From contig DASZZZ010000078.1 of assembly GCA_036260375.1 (NCBI GenBank), forward strand, positions 1 through 14,655: a stretch of 14,655 nucleotides of DNA, in the 5' to 3' direction. The notes beneath the pieces are model-generated. The model had not been told where the DNA came from, searched no databases, and saw only the letters and a list, made by a program, of their open reading frames with translations. The DNA is from DASZZZ01 sp036260375 (GTDB lineage Bacteria; Actinomycetota; CADDZG01; WHSQ01). Positions 13,047 through 14,655 of the stretch are shown here, one piece after another. Position numbers and translations under genes: made by a program. Each line of letters opens with the position of its first letter. The stretch's first letter is position 1.

Positions 13047-14450
13047 GTGAGCGAGCACCGGGTCGAACGCGACACCCTCGGGGAGGTCCGCGTCCCCGCC
13101 GACGCCCTCTATGCAGCCCAGACGCAGCGCGCGCGCGACAACTTCCCGATCTCCGGGCTGCCGCCTCAACCGGACTACGTGTGGGGCATGGTCGTCATCA
13201 AGAAGGCCGCCGCGCTCGCCAACATGGACACCGGCCGGCTCGACCGGAACCTCGGCGAGGCGATCGTCGCGGCCGCCGACGAGGTCCTCGACGGGCGGCA
13301 CGACGAGCACTTCGTCGTCGACCCGTGGCAGGCGGGGGCCGGCACGTCGCACAACATGAACGCCAACGAGGTCCTCGCCAACCGAGCGTCGGAGATCCTC
13401 GGGGGCTCGCGCGGCTCCGACCGCCGCGTCCACCCCAACGACGACGTCAACCTGGCGCAGTCGTCGAACGACACCAACCCCACCGCGGTGCGCCTGGGCG
13501 CGCTGCGGCTGCTGCCCGGAGTGCTCGACGCGCTCGAGGGCCTGCGGGACGCGCTCGACGCCAAGGCGCGCGAGTTCGACGGGGTCGTCAAGTCGGCCCG
13601 CACGCATCTCCAGGACGCGGTTCCCATCCGTCTCGGGCAGGAGTTCTCGGGCTACGCGGCCGCGATCGACGTCGCCCGCGGGCGTGTGCGCTCGGCCGGC
13701 GAGTCGCTGCTCGAGCTCAACATCGGCGCGACGGCGGCGGGCACGGGGATCAACGCGGAGCCGGAGTACATCGACCGCGTCGTCGCGCACCTGCGCGACA
13801 TCACCGGCTTCGACGTCCGCCGCGGCGACAACTTCTTCCGGCTGACGCAGTCGGGCGCGGACATGGCGCACCTGTCGAGCGCTCTGCGCAACGCGGCCGT
13901 CGAGATCTCTCGCATCGCCTCGGACATCCGGCTGCTAGCGTCCGGCCCCCGCACCGCGATCGCCGAGATCGTGCTCCCGCCGGTGCAGCCCGGGTCGTCG
14001 ATCATGCCCGGCAAGGTCAACCCGTCGATGGCCGAGATGATGAACCAGGTCTGTTTCCAGGTCATCGGTTTCGACGAGGTCTGCTCACTGGCGGCGCACA
14101 ACGGGCAGCTCGACCTCAATGTCTTCTGGCCGTCGTTCGCTTTCAACTTGCTGTTCGGCATGACGATCTTCACCAACGGCTTGAACGCCTTCACCGAGCG
14201 GTTGGTCGACGGGTTGCGGGCAGACGAGGAGCGGTGCAGGCACCTCGTCGAGCAGTCGCTGATGCTGTGCACCGCGCTCACCGACTACATCGGATACGAG
14301 GCGGCGGCGAAGTTGGCGAAACAAGCGTACGAAGAGCGCAAGACGATCCGGGAGCTCGCCCTCGATCAAGGCATCCTTCCCGAGGACCAGCTCAACGAGG
14401 TGCTCGACGCCCGCCCGATGACCGACCCGGGAGTGCCCGGTCGCGCCTGA
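13047..14450 (+). CDS. aspA: Aspartate ammonia-lyase (aspartase/fumarase superfamily)
   Basis: A 467-residue enzyme (Bacillus aspartase 468) that most likely converts L-aspartate to fumarate and ammonia as a cytosolic tetramer. Landmarks, numbered from GTG 13047: GMVVIKKAAALANM (47-60), GAGTSHNMNANEVLANRA (97-114, Thr100), QSSND (138-142), ARTHLQDAVPIRLGQEF (184-200, Thr186-His187), GATAAGTGIN (227-236), and the flexible signature loop GSSIMPGKVNP (316-326, catalytic Ser317, Lys323, Asn325). The THLQDAVP stretch, MNQVCFQVIG, GQLDLNV and the C-terminal QLNEVLDARPMTDPG all follow aspartase of Bacillus type. However, the position equivalent to aspartase Thr141 is Ser140, as in fumarase C (QSSND), and the SLMLCTALxxxIGYEAAAKLAKQA tail also recalls fumarase. 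Fumarase (fumC) is the alternative. It has its own promoter and ribosome site. Confidence 0.8.
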   Translation: MSEHRVERDTLGEVRVPADALYAAQTQRARDNFPISGLPPQPDYVWGMVVIKKAAALANMDTGRLDRNLGEAIVAAADEVLDGRHDEHFVVDPWQAGAGTSHNMNANEVLANRASEILGGSRGSDRRVHPNDDVNLAQSSNDTNPTAVRLGALRLLPGVLDALEGLRDALDAKAREFDGVVKSARTHLQDAVPIRLGQEFSGYAAAIDVARGRVRSAGESLLELNIGATAAGTGINAEPEYIDRVVAHLRDITGFDVRRGDNFFRLTQSGADMAHLSSALRNAAVEISRIASDIRLLASGPRTAIAEIVLPPVQPGSSIMPGKVNPSMAEMMNQVCFQVIGFDEVCSLAAHNGQLDLNVFWPSFAFNLLFGMTIFTNGLNAFTERLVDGLRADEERCRHLVEQSLMLCTALTDYIGYEAAAKLAKQAYEERKTIRELALDQGILPEDQLNEVLDARPMTDPGVPGRA

Positions 14451-14468
14451 AGCTCCTTTCCGCCACCC

Positions 14469-14474
14469 GATAAT
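14469..14474 (+). promoter_or_regulatory. Possible leaderless -10 box within a small palindrome
   Basis: GATAAT is 6 nt before GTG 14481 and forms the centre of the palindrome CCGATAATCGG (14467-14477). There is no Shine-Dalgarno sequence before the GTG. The symmetry might mark an operator, or with the flanking CCACC/GGTGG a bulged hairpin after the aspartase-like gene. Confidence 0.35.
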
Positions 14475-14480
14475 CGGTGG

Positions 14481-14655
14481 GTGAAGCTCTTCCGGCGCGA
14501 CGAAGATCCTTTCGCTCCGCCTCCCGTGCCTGAGGACGCGCACCCCAAAGCGCGTGGTCGCGTCCGGTGGTGGCACTGGGCGCTGGCGCTTGCGATCGTG
14601 CTGTTGTTAGCCGCGGGGAGCGCCGCCTACGCGTTCCTGAACCTGCAGAAGACGA
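14481..14655 (+). CDS. N-terminus of a single-pass membrane protein (cut by window end)
   Basis: An open frame from GTG 14481 to the last base gives 58 residues: MKLFRRDEDPFAPPP, a short basic/proline cytosolic segment (KARGRVRWWHW), then one hydrophobic helix ALALAIVLLLAAGSAAYAFL (about residues 34-53), and it continues past the window. The layout, a short charged N-terminus followed by one anchor, fits a type II membrane protein with an extracytoplasmic domain, for example a LytR-CpsA-Psr or penicillin-binding protein. The functional domain is not in the window, so no function is assigned. It lies 30 bases after the aspartase-like gene. Confidence 0.65.
   Translation, partial: MKLFRRDEDPFAPPPVPEDAHPKARGRVRWWHWALALAIVLLLAAGSAAYAFLNLQKT

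Overview
The window is GC-rich (roughly 70 %) and looks like a chromosome segment of an actinobacterium (Actinomycetota). Support comes from a secreted LVIVD-type protein, a crotonyl-CoA carboxylase/reductase, many GTG starts, and several genes whose start lies 6-8 nt behind a TANNNT -10 box, the layout of actinobacterial leaderless transcripts. I cannot place it to genus. No tRNA, rRNA, CRISPR array, transposase or integrase was seen, and no stretch over 300 bases lacks a gene.

Layout. (1) 1-658 (+): C-terminal part of a secreted LVIVD-repeat protein, ended by a strong hairpin at 676-711 that can serve both converging genes. (2) 787-3610 (-): epimerase mce, an MFS exporter and purM, all in one direction. 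(3) 3717-4913 (+): acetyl-CoA acetyltransferase, divergent from mce. (4) 4959-8369 (-): a three-gene toxin/immunity cassette. A secreted DNRLRE-type protein ends in an AHH/HNH-fold nuclease domain. It is followed one base later by an Imm11-like protein, and 28 bases after that by a strongly acidic unrecognised protein. (5) 8587-9930 (-): crotonyl-CoA carboxylase/reductase (ccr), divergent from (6) an acyl-CoA dehydrogenase (10023-11180, +). (7) 11225-12957 (+): a class V PLP enzyme overlapping a DUF2007-like membrane-anchored protein. (8) 13047-14450 (+): an aspartase/fumarase superfamily enzyme. (9) 14481-end (+): start of a one-pass membrane protein cut by the window.

How the genes work together. 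Thiolase, Ccr, acyl-CoA dehydrogenase and the methylmalonyl/ethylmalonyl-CoA epimerase can be read as a C4/C5 acyl-CoA module: acetoacetyl-CoA formation, crotonyl-CoA carboxylation to ethylmalonyl-CoA, and epimerisation. This is the chemistry of the ethylmalonyl-CoA pathway or of extender-unit supply. The toxin cassette sits between two of these genes and looks like an insertion into housekeeping metabolism.

The most interesting part is the cassette. It is a compact polymorphic toxin without RHS repeats, built as signal peptide, DNRLRE domain, two tandem Cys-bearing beta-domains, hydrophobic segment and AHH nuclease. It has two candidate immunity genes. The signal-peptide frame and the body of the toxin are in different reading frames, so the toxin carries an apparent frameshift in a CG-dinucleotide-rich stretch near 8186-8220.
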